From an uncultured Prevotella sp. (GTDB lineage: Bacteria; Bacteroidota; Bacteroidia; Bacteroidales; Bacteroidaceae): DNA of 57,397 nt. Below the pieces are notes generated by a model. The model saw only the letters and a program-made list of their open reading frames with translations, did no database searches and was not told where the DNA came from. Below are positions 10,401-19,263 of the stretch, piece after piece. The translations under genes and the position numbers were made by a program. Positions within the stretch are counted from its first letter, which is position 1, and each line of letters starts with the position of its first letter. The DNA lies in the NCBI GenBank assembly GCA_946188165.1, contig CAMHTW010000019.1, positions 1 through 57,397 on the forward strand. The letters run 5' to 3'.

Positions 10401-11247
10401 CGCTGACATTGGCATCAGGATTAGAGATGACATCCATAGAGAAGCGCCACTGCGTACCAATAGGCAGAATCTCAGGAAGCTTCACAAACAGCTGAGTTGA
10501 CCAAGTCTCAGGAGCATTTTCCATTGACCTCAATGCAAGACCACGGCTATTGTTTACACCAACGCCATCCTCAATGACTGCAGGATAAGTCACGCTACCG
10601 TCGCTAGAGCTACCATTGATAACAGTAACGAATGAACTTGTGTCATCACCTTCCATGTCACTGTTGGTCAGGATGTTAATCCATCCGACAGCCTTTGCAG
10701 GCTTCTCAACCGTGATACTGTTAACGATAGCCTTTGTGTTCCATGCAGAACCTTTGATAGAGTGGAAGTGCACAAAACCCCAGTCAGTGGCTATTTTCTT
10801 TAAATCAATAATATAAGTATTGCCTTCCTGTGTGTAATAATCAGTAGCCCAAGTACCACTATTGGGGATAACAAGGCAATTGGAAGAGTTCTTGTCAGAG
10901 CTGAACTGTCCGTTTTCAACCGTACGGTTGATGAAGATACGCGGGTTTGATCCGTTCTCAATACCGTCGGCATCGCAGCCAATCATCTCAACATACAACT
11001 TGGAGTAACCTGTCAGGTCAACCCATGCGTTACAACTGGTGTCACCGATAGGACAACCATCGGCCTGCCCTAAAATAAAGGCACCCTCAAATACACCATT
11101 CTCGACAGCATCAGCATCCCATCCCGTGTAGTTGTGGAAGGTGAAATGCTCTGCGTCAAACGGGATGCGCTCCTGCGCTCCTGCATTCACAGCACCAAAA
11201 AGCATCAAGGCCATCAGTGCCAGAAACATTTGGTAAGTTTTCTTCAT
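7456..11247 (-). CDS. Large secreted multidomain protein, probably carbohydrate-binding
   Basis: 1263 residues with a signal peptide (about 1-24, cleavage after NAGA). Successive beta-sandwich-like regions are visible: about 30-180 (FHNYTGWDAD ... YSKLYVEMIG), 190-360 (ILTNSDMEGDDTSSF, a CBM4/9-like opening), Ig-like 370-570, another sandwich at 590-770, a helical FIVAR-like stretch (about 775-960) and a further binding-type domain at 1010-1200. It ends with a variant of the shared C-terminal tail (YDVNGRRIAKAQKGLVIMK ... KVVK). No catalytic domain is recognised. It has its own promoter and terminator and is transcribed divergently from the large SusCD operon, so a surface binding or adhesion role in the same glycan system is plausible but inferred. 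Confidence 0.65.
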   Translation of the reverse strand: MKKTYQMFLALMALMLFGAVNAGAQERIPFDAEHFTFHNYTGWDADAVENGVFEGAFILGQADGCPIGDTSCNAWVDLTGYSKLYVEMIGCDADGIENGSNPRIFINRTVENGQFSSDKNSSNCLVIPNSGTWATDYYTQEGNTYIIDLKKIATDWGFVHFHSIKGSAWNTKAIVNSITVEKPAKAVGWINILTNSDMEGDDTSSFVTVINGSSSDGSVTYPAVIEDGVGVNNSRGLALRSMENAPETWSTQLFVKLPEILPIGTQWRFSMDVISNPDANVSVAGHAAPRSWQCGGGDVSSDFANGFTTTSEWKTITAKGTISESLFGKGFQSIAFDLNNDKTTATQYYFDNIKFEIYKYGTAAEFVDDNIKVDFGFETNIPELCKAAGKSRVMFPVENAQVLVNNKEVEITSVEGFADGRFYIFLEETASEGDEVRVIYNNAAGDLQLKYAAGPNAGQVIGKVDEIADYNSSVTSEYDDVYPYIMLAPTVVAAVPEQGSFNIKNDLKEFTVKFDKKADASKIVAKLDGKALTVRPNEGLAEEFTLVYAGDNLKDGLHTINITKVYPEAILSDEIFTDTTYQFSVGAPDPNDVPVELIPLSYFNSCANGSVPEGFRLFADNMEERVAGGSYSGGARLFNDFAAGGDFTSALYMRTNYLTYGFNDDQHKLTMEAGKTYTLTFNTARWKASGEFLKVLILDAAGNELLSQTVTCNPDVNGSKNAVKGSSAYSINFTPENSGDYELRFVVANNADGEDAGETWHELLLANVKFAYIPNSFGVVETIAVAEALEKAKKTQTDNADERYDGAAQTALNDAIAKVEAEKDGYTSPSECYGAIELLNTCSADLIDHAALCNNYDKLIKDGSDVVRQHASDKFAALPLYAQLVELVNKYHAVSVMQNDGTEEEPNWQKHYTYDILKDDAALTAAVTELTDIVNTTAKLFTTGQSKRNTTGVAALVERLRLGAETLKTLGKAEDSYPVSQALNALEDDDVLAEEVKKYVTTEVYGQLKDPANTLFEGTFDDEGNVITKSYDMTVFVKNPNLYALEYSTEIPGWTNVSGTPGAWSDWDGNKSHNSKTPYVEDCCLYMGWHASCMTEQTITDLPAGVYTIKFSANDNSGESDGTCVYVKKSDTPAVEDGAELNPDVNFAAYAQVDNAGWDRAIEGVVVTDGYLTLGFKSGTVSQPFLDEVHILMTGPAEGYNYALAYESAANGIETLEGTPAAKVRAIELYDVNGRRIAKAQKGLVIMKQVMSDGSIRTIKVVK

Positions 11248-11296
11248 GTTTGTTAATGTTTAAATTAGTTAATAGGTGAAAAAACAAATTCTGGGG

Positions 11297-11305
11297 GCAA
11301 AGATA
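11297..11305 (-). promoter_or_regulatory. -7 promoter box for the 1263-residue secreted protein
   Basis: Minus-strand TATCTTTGC, a full match to TAnnTTTG, 49 bases upstream of the start at 11247. It is the minus-facing promoter of the divergent intergenic region 11248-11531. Confidence 0.7.
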
Positions 11306-11365
11306 GGTATATTTATTTAATTAACGTTCGCGAAACGTATCAGATACTTTATTTTTTCGTTTAAG

Positions 11366-11411
11366 AAGAGACAAATTGCAATATGAGACAAAAAACAAAA
11401 CCACTGAGACG
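11366..11411 (+). promoter_or_regulatory. Candidate regulator sites (GAGAC repeats) upstream of the SusCD operon
   Basis: Three GAGAC cores in the same orientation: AAGAGACA (11366-11373), TGAGACA (11384-11390) and TGAGACG (11405-11411). The last two are 21 bases apart, about two helical turns. Related repeats occur at 34407-34439. The best candidate ligand is the DNA-binding domain of the hybrid regulator at 39753-43670; this is inference from position and repetition only. Confidence 0.4.
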
Positions 11412-11484
11412 AATTCCACAATCACAAAAGACAAAAAGCAAACTATGCGAAATAAATAATTAATTTTAATTATAAATAAATGCG

Positions 11485-11493
11485 TAACTTTGC
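11485..11493 (+). promoter_or_regulatory. -7 promoter box of the large SusCD operon
   Basis: TAACTTTGC matches TAnnTTTG, 38 bases upstream of the first ATG (11532). No comparable box was seen before the following genes up to the GH30 enzyme, which supports one long transcript. Confidence 0.7.
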
Positions 11494-11531
11494 AAAAAAT
11501 TATTTTCTAACAAAAAAACCAATTTTAACGT

Positions 11532-14165
11532 ATGAAAACCAGAAAGCAATTTTGGAATCAATGCCAAGGTTTCAGACCACTTCGGAACAGATGTTGGATG
11601 ATGGCCGCGGCTTTGGCGCTGGTTGGTGGAGTCACCCTGACATCCTGTCAGGAATATGACCTCGACGAAAAATCCCCGGAAGGTTGGGGTAACAGCATCT
11701 ACAGCTGGCTCGACGAGCAAGGGAACTACACCAACACTGTGCGAATGATTAATGACCTGAAGTATCAGGAAGTGCTGGGCAAGACGGGTTCGAAGACACT
11801 CTTTGTAGCCAACGACGCGGCTTATGAGAGATTTTTCAACGACAAAAACAATGTCTTTGGCGTATCTCGTTACGAGGAACTCACTGAGCCACAAAAGAAA
11901 ATGTTGTTGTTCGGCAACATGCTCGACAACTCCATTCAGCTCAACAGTCTATCAACTATTCAGGGAAATCCTTTGAAGGAAGGTCAGGCCATGCGTCGCT
12001 TCTCTGCACTTGGAGAATATGACACCGTGCCCATTCTTCGTCCTCAGGACATGCCCGACAACAAGTATTGGAAACGTCACCGCGACAGCGGCAAAAACAT
12101 GGTTTGTATGGAAGACGGAAGTGCTGTCCCCATGCTGCTGTTCTTGGAGGCACAGTTATCGAACAATCGCATCACCAATGAAGACTATAATTTCCTGTTT
12201 AACGGAAAGACAAGCCGCAAGGCCGGTGATGCCAGTATCAATGGTATTGAAGTTGAGGAAAGCAACATCCGCTGTGCCAATGGTTTTATTCACCGTACAT
12301 CAGAAGTTGTCACCCCATTGCCAAACATGGCTGAGCTGATAGCCAAAAAGCCTGAGGTAAGTTTGTTCAACAAACTGTTGGAGCGTTTCTGTGCACCATA
12401 TCCTGACAGCAAGGATCTTACGAAGACCGAGCGTTACAATTATTTGTACAACACCACCGTGGATACCGTATATACCAAGCGTTTCTTTAATGACAAGAGT
12501 GGTGCTGGCGTCTATCTGACGCCTGACGGACGTGGTGTACCCGCCCAATTAGTATATGACCCAGAATGGAATTCATACTATTCAGCCAGTGTCAAATCAA
12601 GTGGAGAGGGTAATGCTGCCGAACAACGCGACATGGCAGTGATGATGGTTCCCACCAATGATGCTATGGAAGCCTATTGGCACGGACTCGGCAAGCCGCT
12701 GAGCGAGAACTACGCATCATGGGACGATGTGCCGGACGATGTGATTATCAAGCTTTTAAATGTAAACATGCTGCCTTCATTCACCTCGTCAGTACCCTCA
12801 AAATTCGATGCTATTCTGAACGACGCCAACGACCCGATGGGTGTTAATGTTGCAGACGTTGATAAGGTCTATATGGCTTGTAACGGTGCCGTCTATCTGA
12901 CCAACAAGGTTTACTCTCCGACAGCATACGTCAGTGTATCATTCCCTGCATTGGTCAATCGCACGATGAAGATTATCGACTGGGCTATTACCCAGTGTAA
13001 GTATAATGTCTATCTGAATGCACTTGGTTCAGACTACAGTTTCTTTATCCCCACAAACAACGCATTGTTGGAGTACATCGACCCCTGTTCTTACGGTAAG
13101 AAGAACCTCCAATTGTTGAGTTTTCGCTGGGACGAGACCAAGCGCGTCGAGGAAAGAGTTTCCGCTGTGGTTTATAACTACAACCCTGAAACAGGTGAAC
13201 GTGACTCAGTTGAGACAGTCACTATGGCTTCTAACGGTTACCGTATTACAAGATGTCTACAAGACATTCTGGACACCCACATCGTGATTGGTAAGGTTTG
13301 GGAAGGTAAGAACACCTATTTCCGCACCAAAAACGGTACGGGCATCCGCGTTACCAACCCTGGCGACAAGGATAATATGACCGTGGAGGGTAGTTATCAA
13401 ATGTACGAGGGCTCGCCCATAAAGATTACCCGCGTTTACGACCAACGCAAGGAAGTTGCCGGTGGTAATGGTATGAGCTATGTGCTTGAAGGCCAACCCA
13501 TCATGGGTACTCGTCTGACTGTAAAGGATCAGCTGGCTGCCCACCCCAAGTATTTTGGAAAGTTCCTCGAGTTGATGGAAGGTAGCGGTCTGTTTGAGGC
13601 TATCCACAATTTAGGTACAGGTAATGAAAATGACAACAAAGCATGTGGTGGTACAAACGTGTCTTTGTTCAACACCTACCATTATACAATATATGTGCCA
13701 AGTAATGAAGCTATTGAGCAGCTGCAGAAGGAAGGCAAGCTGTCTTCTTGGGAGCAGGTTGAGCAGGATCATCTGGATGGCAATACAGAAAAGGCTACGA
13801 GTGATTCCTTGAATATCGTGAACTTCCTGAAGTATCACATTCAGGATAATGCCCTCTACATTGGCGCCCAGACAGAGTCGGGTGACTTCGAGACTTCTCT
13901 GATTAATAGCAAGACCAAGCGCTTCTATATACTAAAGTCTGCACTTAAGGACGATTCTATTGAAGTGGTAGACGCCATTGGCGGAACTCATAAGGTAAAT
14001 AAGAGTACATACATCGATGATAATGGCATAAAGCAAGATCTCTATAATATTCAGGCTCGTGAATATTTGTATGACAGTAAGGATGCTACTACAGCAACGA
14101 ACTTGTATACTACATCGTCGGCTGTAATACATCTGATTGACAGTCCATTAGCTTATGGTGATTAA
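11532..14165 (+). CDS. Fasciclin-domain lipoprotein, first gene of the SusCD operon
   Basis: 877 residues. A long positively charged N-region is followed by a hydrophobic core and lipobox LTSC (Cys about 39); acidic residues follow (QEYDLDEKSP), as in Bacteroidota surface lipoproteins. Fasciclin (FAS1) features recur several times: TLFVANDAAYERFF near the start, then MMVPTNDAMEAYW, SFFIPTNNALLEYI and TIYVPSNEAIEQL, each followed by a stretch ending in a V-H-x-I/V-x-x-like H2 element. FAS1 domains usually mediate adhesion or ligand binding. As first gene before a SusCD pair it may be a surface glycan-binding component. It is followed after 29 bases by SusC. FAS1 identity is good; the ligand is unknown. 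Confidence 0.8.
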   Translation: MKTRKQFWNQCQGFRPLRNRCWMMAAALALVGGVTLTSCQEYDLDEKSPEGWGNSIYSWLDEQGNYTNTVRMINDLKYQEVLGKTGSKTLFVANDAAYERFFNDKNNVFGVSRYEELTEPQKKMLLFGNMLDNSIQLNSLSTIQGNPLKEGQAMRRFSALGEYDTVPILRPQDMPDNKYWKRHRDSGKNMVCMEDGSAVPMLLFLEAQLSNNRITNEDYNFLFNGKTSRKAGDASINGIEVEESNIRCANGFIHRTSEVVTPLPNMAELIAKKPEVSLFNKLLERFCAPYPDSKDLTKTERYNYLYNTTVDTVYTKRFFNDKSGAGVYLTPDGRGVPAQLVYDPEWNSYYSASVKSSGEGNAAEQRDMAVMMVPTNDAMEAYWHGLGKPLSENYASWDDVPDDVIIKLLNVNMLPSFTSSVPSKFDAILNDANDPMGVNVADVDKVYMACNGAVYLTNKVYSPTAYVSVSFPALVNRTMKIIDWAITQCKYNVYLNALGSDYSFFIPTNNALLEYIDPCSYGKKNLQLLSFRWDETKRVEERVSAVVYNYNPETGERDSVETVTMASNGYRITRCLQDILDTHIVIGKVWEGKNTYFRTKNGTGIRVTNPGDKDNMTVEGSYQMYEGSPIKITRVYDQRKEVAGGNGMSYVLEGQPIMGTRLTVKDQLAAHPKYFGKFLELMEGSGLFEAIHNLGTGNENDNKACGGTNVSLFNTYHYTIYVPSNEAIEQLQKEGKLSSWEQVEQDHLDGNTEKATSDSLNIVNFLKYHIQDNALYIGAQTESGDFETSLINSKTKRFYILKSALKDDSIEVVDAIGGTHKVNKSTYIDDNGIKQDLYNIQAREYLYDSKDATTATNLYTTSSAVIHLIDSPLAYGD

Positions 14166-14194
14166 AAAATTAAAAAATAAAAAGTATTAAGATT

Positions 14195-17100
14195 ATGAAA
14201 CGATTTACTATAATTATATTTTCATTTTTTAATTTTTTGATTGCAGCGAACGCCCAGCAGGCTGGTGACATCATTAGCGGTACTGTTAATGATGAGATGG
14301 GACCTGTGATGATGGCCAATGTCGTGGAGATTGACGCTGCCAAGCGTATCGTCGCTTCAACAGTAACGGATATGAACGGAAACTTCTCGTTTAAGCTGAA
14401 GAATCCGAAAGACAAGCTGCGTATTACTTTTGTGGGTTACAAGACAGTACTTGTTCCCATTAACAAGACTCATTTCAACATCAAGATGGAGGATGCCACG
14501 CAGATTCAAGAAGTGGTGGTAACAGCCAAGAAGCGCGCAGGCGGTTCGGGACTGAACATTCCCGTCGATGAAATCTCTACAGCCCAGCAGAGCATCAGCA
14601 TGTCAGAGTTTGACGGTTTGTCACTGACCACGGTTGACGAAGCACTGCAGGGACGTATCGCCGGTCTGGATATTGTGGCTAATTCAGGTAACCTTGGTAG
14701 TGGTACTTCTATGCGTCTGCGCGGTGTCTCTACCATCAACGGTTCCAGCGAGCCTCTGATTGTGGTGGATGGTAACGTTTGGCAGACAGGCGGTCAGCAG
14801 ATTGACGGCGACATGAATGAAGAGAAATTCGCTCAATTGCTGAACATCAACCCCGAGGACATCGAGAGCATCAGTGTGCTGAAAGACGCTACAGCTACAG
14901 CCATCTGGGGTTCTCAAGGTTCTAATGGTGTCATTGAAATCAAGACCAAGCGTGGTACACGTGGTAAGACACGCGTCAGCTACAGTTTCCGTCTGACCGG
15001 CACCTATCAGCCCAAGGGTTACGAGATGCTTAACGGTGACGAGTACACGATGCTGTTGAAGGAAGAGTACTTCAATCCTCAGATGAGCGATGTAGCCAGC
15101 AATATTCCTGAGCTGAACTACGATCCCTCGTTCTCTGAATATCAAATGTACAACAACAATACCGACTGGTTGAAAGAAGTCAAGAAGGTTGGTTGGCGCC
15201 AGAACCACTACATCGCTTTAAGCGGTGGTGGTGAGAAGGCTCACTTCCGTATCGGTGCCGGTTACGACCGTGAGACGGGTTCTATCATCGAGCAGCAGCT
15301 GGACCGTTTCAGTTCTCGTGTCAATCTGGACTATTTTGTCAGCGACCGCATTAAGATTGAGACCAACATTGCGCTGACCTATACCAAGAACAAGAAGAAC
15401 AATGGTGATCTTCTGGGTATTGCATACACGCGCATGCCAAACCTCTCAGTATATGAGCAAGACCGCAACGGCAACGATCTGGAAGAGTACTACTCTATGC
15501 TTCCAACAGTCAGCCAGTCTTTGCAAGACCAGTTAGGCAACAAGAACCCTGTGGCTTTGGCTTATCTGGCTAAGAATGATGAAACCAGCTATAACATTGA
15601 GCCTGAGTTCAAACTGCGTTACAACCTGCTCTCAATAGAAGAAGAGAAGACCCACCTGAACTATGAAGGAAAAGTGGTATTCAACATTTTCAACAATTAT
15701 GTCGATCAGTACATGCCGCTGTCATTGAACACCCGTGGCTGGAACGATTCACAGAACAAAGAGAGCAACTCTACGACGTCCAATTCTTCAAAGAGCTTTG
15801 CTGTGACGACAACACATACGCTAACCTTCACACCAGCCTTTAAGAACAAGGATCATACACTGACGATGATGTTGCGCGGACAGCTGACCAGTGGTCATAA
15901 CAGTTCACAAAGCACCTCATCATGGGGATTACCCTCTGGAAACATCCAGAACCCCGCCGCCCAGGGTCTTATCAAGAGTATGGATACCAACAGCGGTGAG
16001 TGGCGAAGCATCTATCTGACCTACTCTGCCCACTATGCCTACAAGGGTCGCTACATGGCCGACTTCTCTGTACGTCGCGATGGTAGCACACAGTTTGGTG
16101 GCGACCAGCGCTGGGGTAACTTCCCTGCCCTCTCGTTGCGTTGGAACATCCATAAGGAGCCATGGTTCAAGAAGTCCCTGCCTTGGATATCTATGTTATC
16201 TGTCCGTCCAGGTTGGGGTATCGTAGGTCGTCAGCCTGGTCAGGAATACTTGTATTTCAGCACCTATGCCAGTGGTAATGCCTACATGAACCAAGGTAGT
16301 GTGCATCCTGAAAACATTCAGTTGAAGAACCTGAAATGGGAGCAGAAAGAGACATTCAACCTTGGTGCTGACTTCGGTTTCCTGAATGACAAGATTACTG
16401 GTAACATCGAGTTCTACTGGCAGTTTACCAGCGACCTGCTGATGAGCAGTTATGGTATTCCTACATCATCAGGATATCCTAACCTCCGCTGGCAGAATGC
16501 TGGTAACATGAAGAATGTCGGTTGGGAGTTCAACCTGAATGGTAACAGCATCATCAAGGCTGGCAAGTTCTCAGCAGACTTCAATATCACGTTTGCCAAC
16601 AACAAGAACCAGATTACATCGATGGACGAGACCTGTCTGTCAAATCTCAATAAAGAGTTCGACCGCAACAACGGCAGTTACCTGACTCGTGTTGAACTGA
16701 ACCGTGCCTTAGGTAGTATCTATGGCTTCCGTTATCAGGGTGTCTATCAATATTCACACTACACTGATACAGAAGTCAAGGGTGTCAGTGGTCCTGACGC
16801 TCCTGTTGCCCGCGACAAAGACGGTAACGTCATTCTTGACGAGCATGGTCTGACCAAACCCGTTATGTTCTGTGCCGGTACTGTTAACTATGAGTTCAAG
16901 GGTGGTGATGCCAAGTATGAAGACATCAACCATGACGGCCAGATTAACGAACTCGATATTGTCTATCTCGGTTCTTCCTTGCCTAAGTTCACCGGCGGTT
17001 TCGGTTTCAAGCTGAAATACGGTCGTTTGTCATGGAACAACCAGTTCAACTTCCGCTACGGCAACAAGATTATCAACAAGGCCCGTATGGATGTTGAGAA

Positions 17101-17470
17101 CATGTATTCGAACAACAACCAGAGTCGTGCCGTTAACTGGCGCTGGCGTGTAGAGGGCGACATCACCGAAATGCCCCGTGCCCTCCATCGGACAGGTTAC
17201 AACTGGTTGGGTTCTGACCGCTTTGTGGAGGATGGTTCATTCATCCGTCTGAACTACACGCAGATTAGCTACTCCGTCGATCCCAAACATCTCAAGAAGT
17301 TTGGTCTCTCACAGCTCAATTTATCAGTATCAGCCAACAACCTGTTTGTGCTGACCAAGTATTCTGGTGCTGATCCTGAAGTAGGCTACGGTTCCATGGG
17401 TATTACTACTGATGGTGCTAAGACTCCGCGCTCTAAGTCATTCACCGGTAGTGTGACCATTCAGTTCTAA
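14195..17470 (+). CDS. SusC/RagA-family TonB-dependent outer-membrane transporter
   Basis: 1091 residues. Signal peptide about 1-21 (FLIAANA), then a carboxypeptidase-regulatory-like beta-sandwich (about 25-95, ISGTVNDEMGPVMMANVVEI), a TonB-box-like stretch (EVVVTAKK) and plug domain (about 120-250, GRIAGLDIV ... SMRLRGVSTINGSSEPLIVVDG ... GVIEIKTKRG). The rest is a 22-strand-type barrel ending in Phe (SVTIQF). Forms the outer-membrane half of the SusCD complex importing oligosaccharides using TonB energy. Thirty bases separate it from the following SusD, its expected lid. Confidence 0.95.
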   Translation: MKRFTIIIFSFFNFLIAANAQQAGDIISGTVNDEMGPVMMANVVEIDAAKRIVASTVTDMNGNFSFKLKNPKDKLRITFVGYKTVLVPINKTHFNIKMEDATQIQEVVVTAKKRAGGSGLNIPVDEISTAQQSISMSEFDGLSLTTVDEALQGRIAGLDIVANSGNLGSGTSMRLRGVSTINGSSEPLIVVDGNVWQTGGQQIDGDMNEEKFAQLLNINPEDIESISVLKDATATAIWGSQGSNGVIEIKTKRGTRGKTRVSYSFRLTGTYQPKGYEMLNGDEYTMLLKEEYFNPQMSDVASNIPELNYDPSFSEYQMYNNNTDWLKEVKKVGWRQNHYIALSGGGEKAHFRIGAGYDRETGSIIEQQLDRFSSRVNLDYFVSDRIKIETNIALTYTKNKKNNGDLLGIAYTRMPNLSVYEQDRNGNDLEEYYSMLPTVSQSLQDQLGNKNPVALAYLAKNDETSYNIEPEFKLRYNLLSIEEEKTHLNYEGKVVFNIFNNYVDQYMPLSLNTRGWNDSQNKESNSTTSNSSKSFAVTTTHTLTFTPAFKNKDHTLTMMLRGQLTSGHNSSQSTSSWGLPSGNIQNPAAQGLIKSMDTNSGEWRSIYLTYSAHYAYKGRYMADFSVRRDGSTQFGGDQRWGNFPALSLRWNIHKEPWFKKSLPWISMLSVRPGWGIVGRQPGQEYLYFSTYASGNAYMNQGSVHPENIQLKNLKWEQKETFNLGADFGFLNDKITGNIEFYWQFTSDLLMSSYGIPTSSGYPNLRWQNAGNMKNVGWEFNLNGNSIIKAGKFSADFNITFANNKNQITSMDETCLSNLNKEFDRNNGSYLTRVELNRALGSIYGFRYQGVYQYSHYTDTEVKGVSGPDAPVARDKDGNVILDEHGLTKPVMFCAGTVNYEFKGGDAKYEDINHDGQINELDIVYLGSSLPKFTGGFGFKLKYGRLSWNNQFNFRYGNKIINKARMDVENMYSNNNQSRAVNWRWRVEGDITEMPRALHRTGYNWLGSDRFVEDGSFIRLNYTQISYSVDPKHLKKFGLSQLNLSVSANNLFVLTKYSGADPEVGYGSMGITTDGAKTPRSKSFTGSVTIQF

Positions 17471-17500
17471 ATGAAAAATTAGAAAAAGATATTAGCAATT

Positions 17501-19237
17501 ATGATTACTGAATATATATATAATAAGGTAAAAGCTTCCCTGAGGACTGCTCTGTTCTTGAGTTTCGGTGCTGTTCTGTTCACTGGATGCAGTAATTTCC
17601 TTGACATCGAGCCTATGAACTCGACTGTTCTTGAGAACTACTGGAAGGAGAAAGCTGATGTGACGGGAGCCGTAAACGGTTGTTATGAAGCTTTGGCCAG
17701 CGAAGACGTCGTCAAGCGCATGGCAATTTGGGGCGAGTTACGTTCTGAGAATGTGGTAATTGGCACATTAAACAATGCTCAGAAATACCAAAACACTTAT
17801 AACAACCTCAATGAGATGTTGAAGGAGAATCTGCTGCAAACCAATGAGATGTGCAACTGGTCGAGTCTTTACAACGTCATCAATCGCTGTAATATTGTAT
17901 GCCACTACGCACCGGAGGTTGAACAGATTGACCCCAACTACACCAGCAACGAGTTGAAGGCAACCATTGCAGAGATGAAGACTATCCGTGCACTCTGCTA
18001 CTTCTATTTGATTCGTACATTCCGTGATGTGCCTTACGTGACAGAACCCAGTATCGACGATAATCAGAATTATGTCGTTCCTGCCACGAAGTTCGAGGTG
18101 GTACTCGACTCATTGATTAACGATCTGGAGAGCATCAAGGATGATGCCCAGCGCCGTTTCAGCGTTGAGAAGGTTGTCAACAAGAGCATTTCAGTACCTG
18201 CTGAGAACAACAGCCGCATCACCCGTTGGGCCATTTATGCGCTGTTGGCCGACCTCTATCTGTGGAAGGGTGACTGGAACAATGTCATCAAGTATTGTGA
18301 CCTTGTACTGAACTATAAGGCACAGCAGTATAATGAACTGATTCAGATGGACCAGATTTCCGATGTTGAGCTGTTCGATGGTGTTCCTATGGTTTTGGAG
18401 GCTGTCAAGGGGCAGCAAAACGTAGGCAACACCTATACCTCTGTTTTCGGTAAGGGCAATTCTTTCGAAAGCATCTTTGAGCTCTATTACAATGGAAATA
18501 CCGGACAGGAAAACAACTGGGTTAGCAATTTCTATGGCAATGGCAACAACACTATTGGTTTGTTGAAAGCATCTGAATGCCTGATGGACGGTTTCACCAC
18601 TGACCAGAATCAGATATGGGTTTCGCAGAAAGACTGCCGTGCATACGAAAGTCTGGAGAGTCAAGGTACCAGCTATGCTATTACCAAATACACCCGCCCG
18701 AGTGCAAACTTCAGTCTGCAGCGTCTCGGTATTGTCTCGATAGCCGACAGCCGTCGTTCCACACCTAACTCCAACTGGATTTTCTATCGTTTGAGTGATA
18801 TCATGCTCATGAAAGCTGAAGCACTCATCCAGCGTGGTGAGGCCGACTGGCCCGAGGCATTCAAACTGATCAACAATGTCTATAAGCGTGCCAATAACAT
18901 CGCTCCAGAGACGACGACTGGTAGCTTGTCTTACGAGACCTATTCGTCATCCAGAGAGAAGATGGAAGACCTGCTGTTTGCCGAGCGTCACCGCGAGTTC
19001 CTTTTCGAGGGCAAGCGCTGGTACGACCTCGTACGTCTGGCTCGTCGTGACGGTAAGACAGAGCGTCTGGCATCTTGTGCCATCCGCAAGTATCGTCAGG
19101 ATATTAATGTCATCAAGATTAAGTTGACAGACCCGAACTACATTTATTTCCCATACGCCAAGAGCGAGTTGAAGGTTAATCCTCTACTGAAGCAGAATCC
19201 TGCCTTCGACAAGGGCGAAGATGGTAACTTAAATTAG
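17501..19237 (+). CDS. SusD/RagB-family substrate-binding lipoprotein
   Basis: 578 residues. Lipobox LFTGC (Cys about 30), then the canonical SusD opening SNFLDIEPMNSTVLENYWK. The alpha-helical TPR-like body and C-terminal FLFEGKRWYDLVRLARR are typical of the family. It forms the surface lid on the SusC directly upstream and binds the glycan before transport. The start codon lies in the sequence AATTATGATTAC, which also forms the start context of two later genes of this operon. Confidence 0.95.
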   Translation: MITEYIYNKVKASLRTALFLSFGAVLFTGCSNFLDIEPMNSTVLENYWKEKADVTGAVNGCYEALASEDVVKRMAIWGELRSENVVIGTLNNAQKYQNTYNNLNEMLKENLLQTNEMCNWSSLYNVINRCNIVCHYAPEVEQIDPNYTSNELKATIAEMKTIRALCYFYLIRTFRDVPYVTEPSIDDNQNYVVPATKFEVVLDSLINDLESIKDDAQRRFSVEKVVNKSISVPAENNSRITRWAIYALLADLYLWKGDWNNVIKYCDLVLNYKAQQYNELIQMDQISDVELFDGVPMVLEAVKGQQNVGNTYTSVFGKGNSFESIFELYYNGNTGQENNWVSNFYGNGNNTIGLLKASECLMDGFTTDQNQIWVSQKDCRAYESLESQGTSYAITKYTRPSANFSLQRLGIVSIADSRRSTPNSNWIFYRLSDIMLMKAEALIQRGEADWPEAFKLINNVYKRANNIAPETTTGSLSYETYSSSREKMEDLLFAERHREFLFEGKRWYDLVRLARRDGKTERLASCAIRKYRQDINVIKIKLTDPNYIYFPYAKSELKVNPLLKQNPAFDKGEDGNLN

Positions 19238-19263
19238 TAATTAGTAATTAGAGATTAGAAATT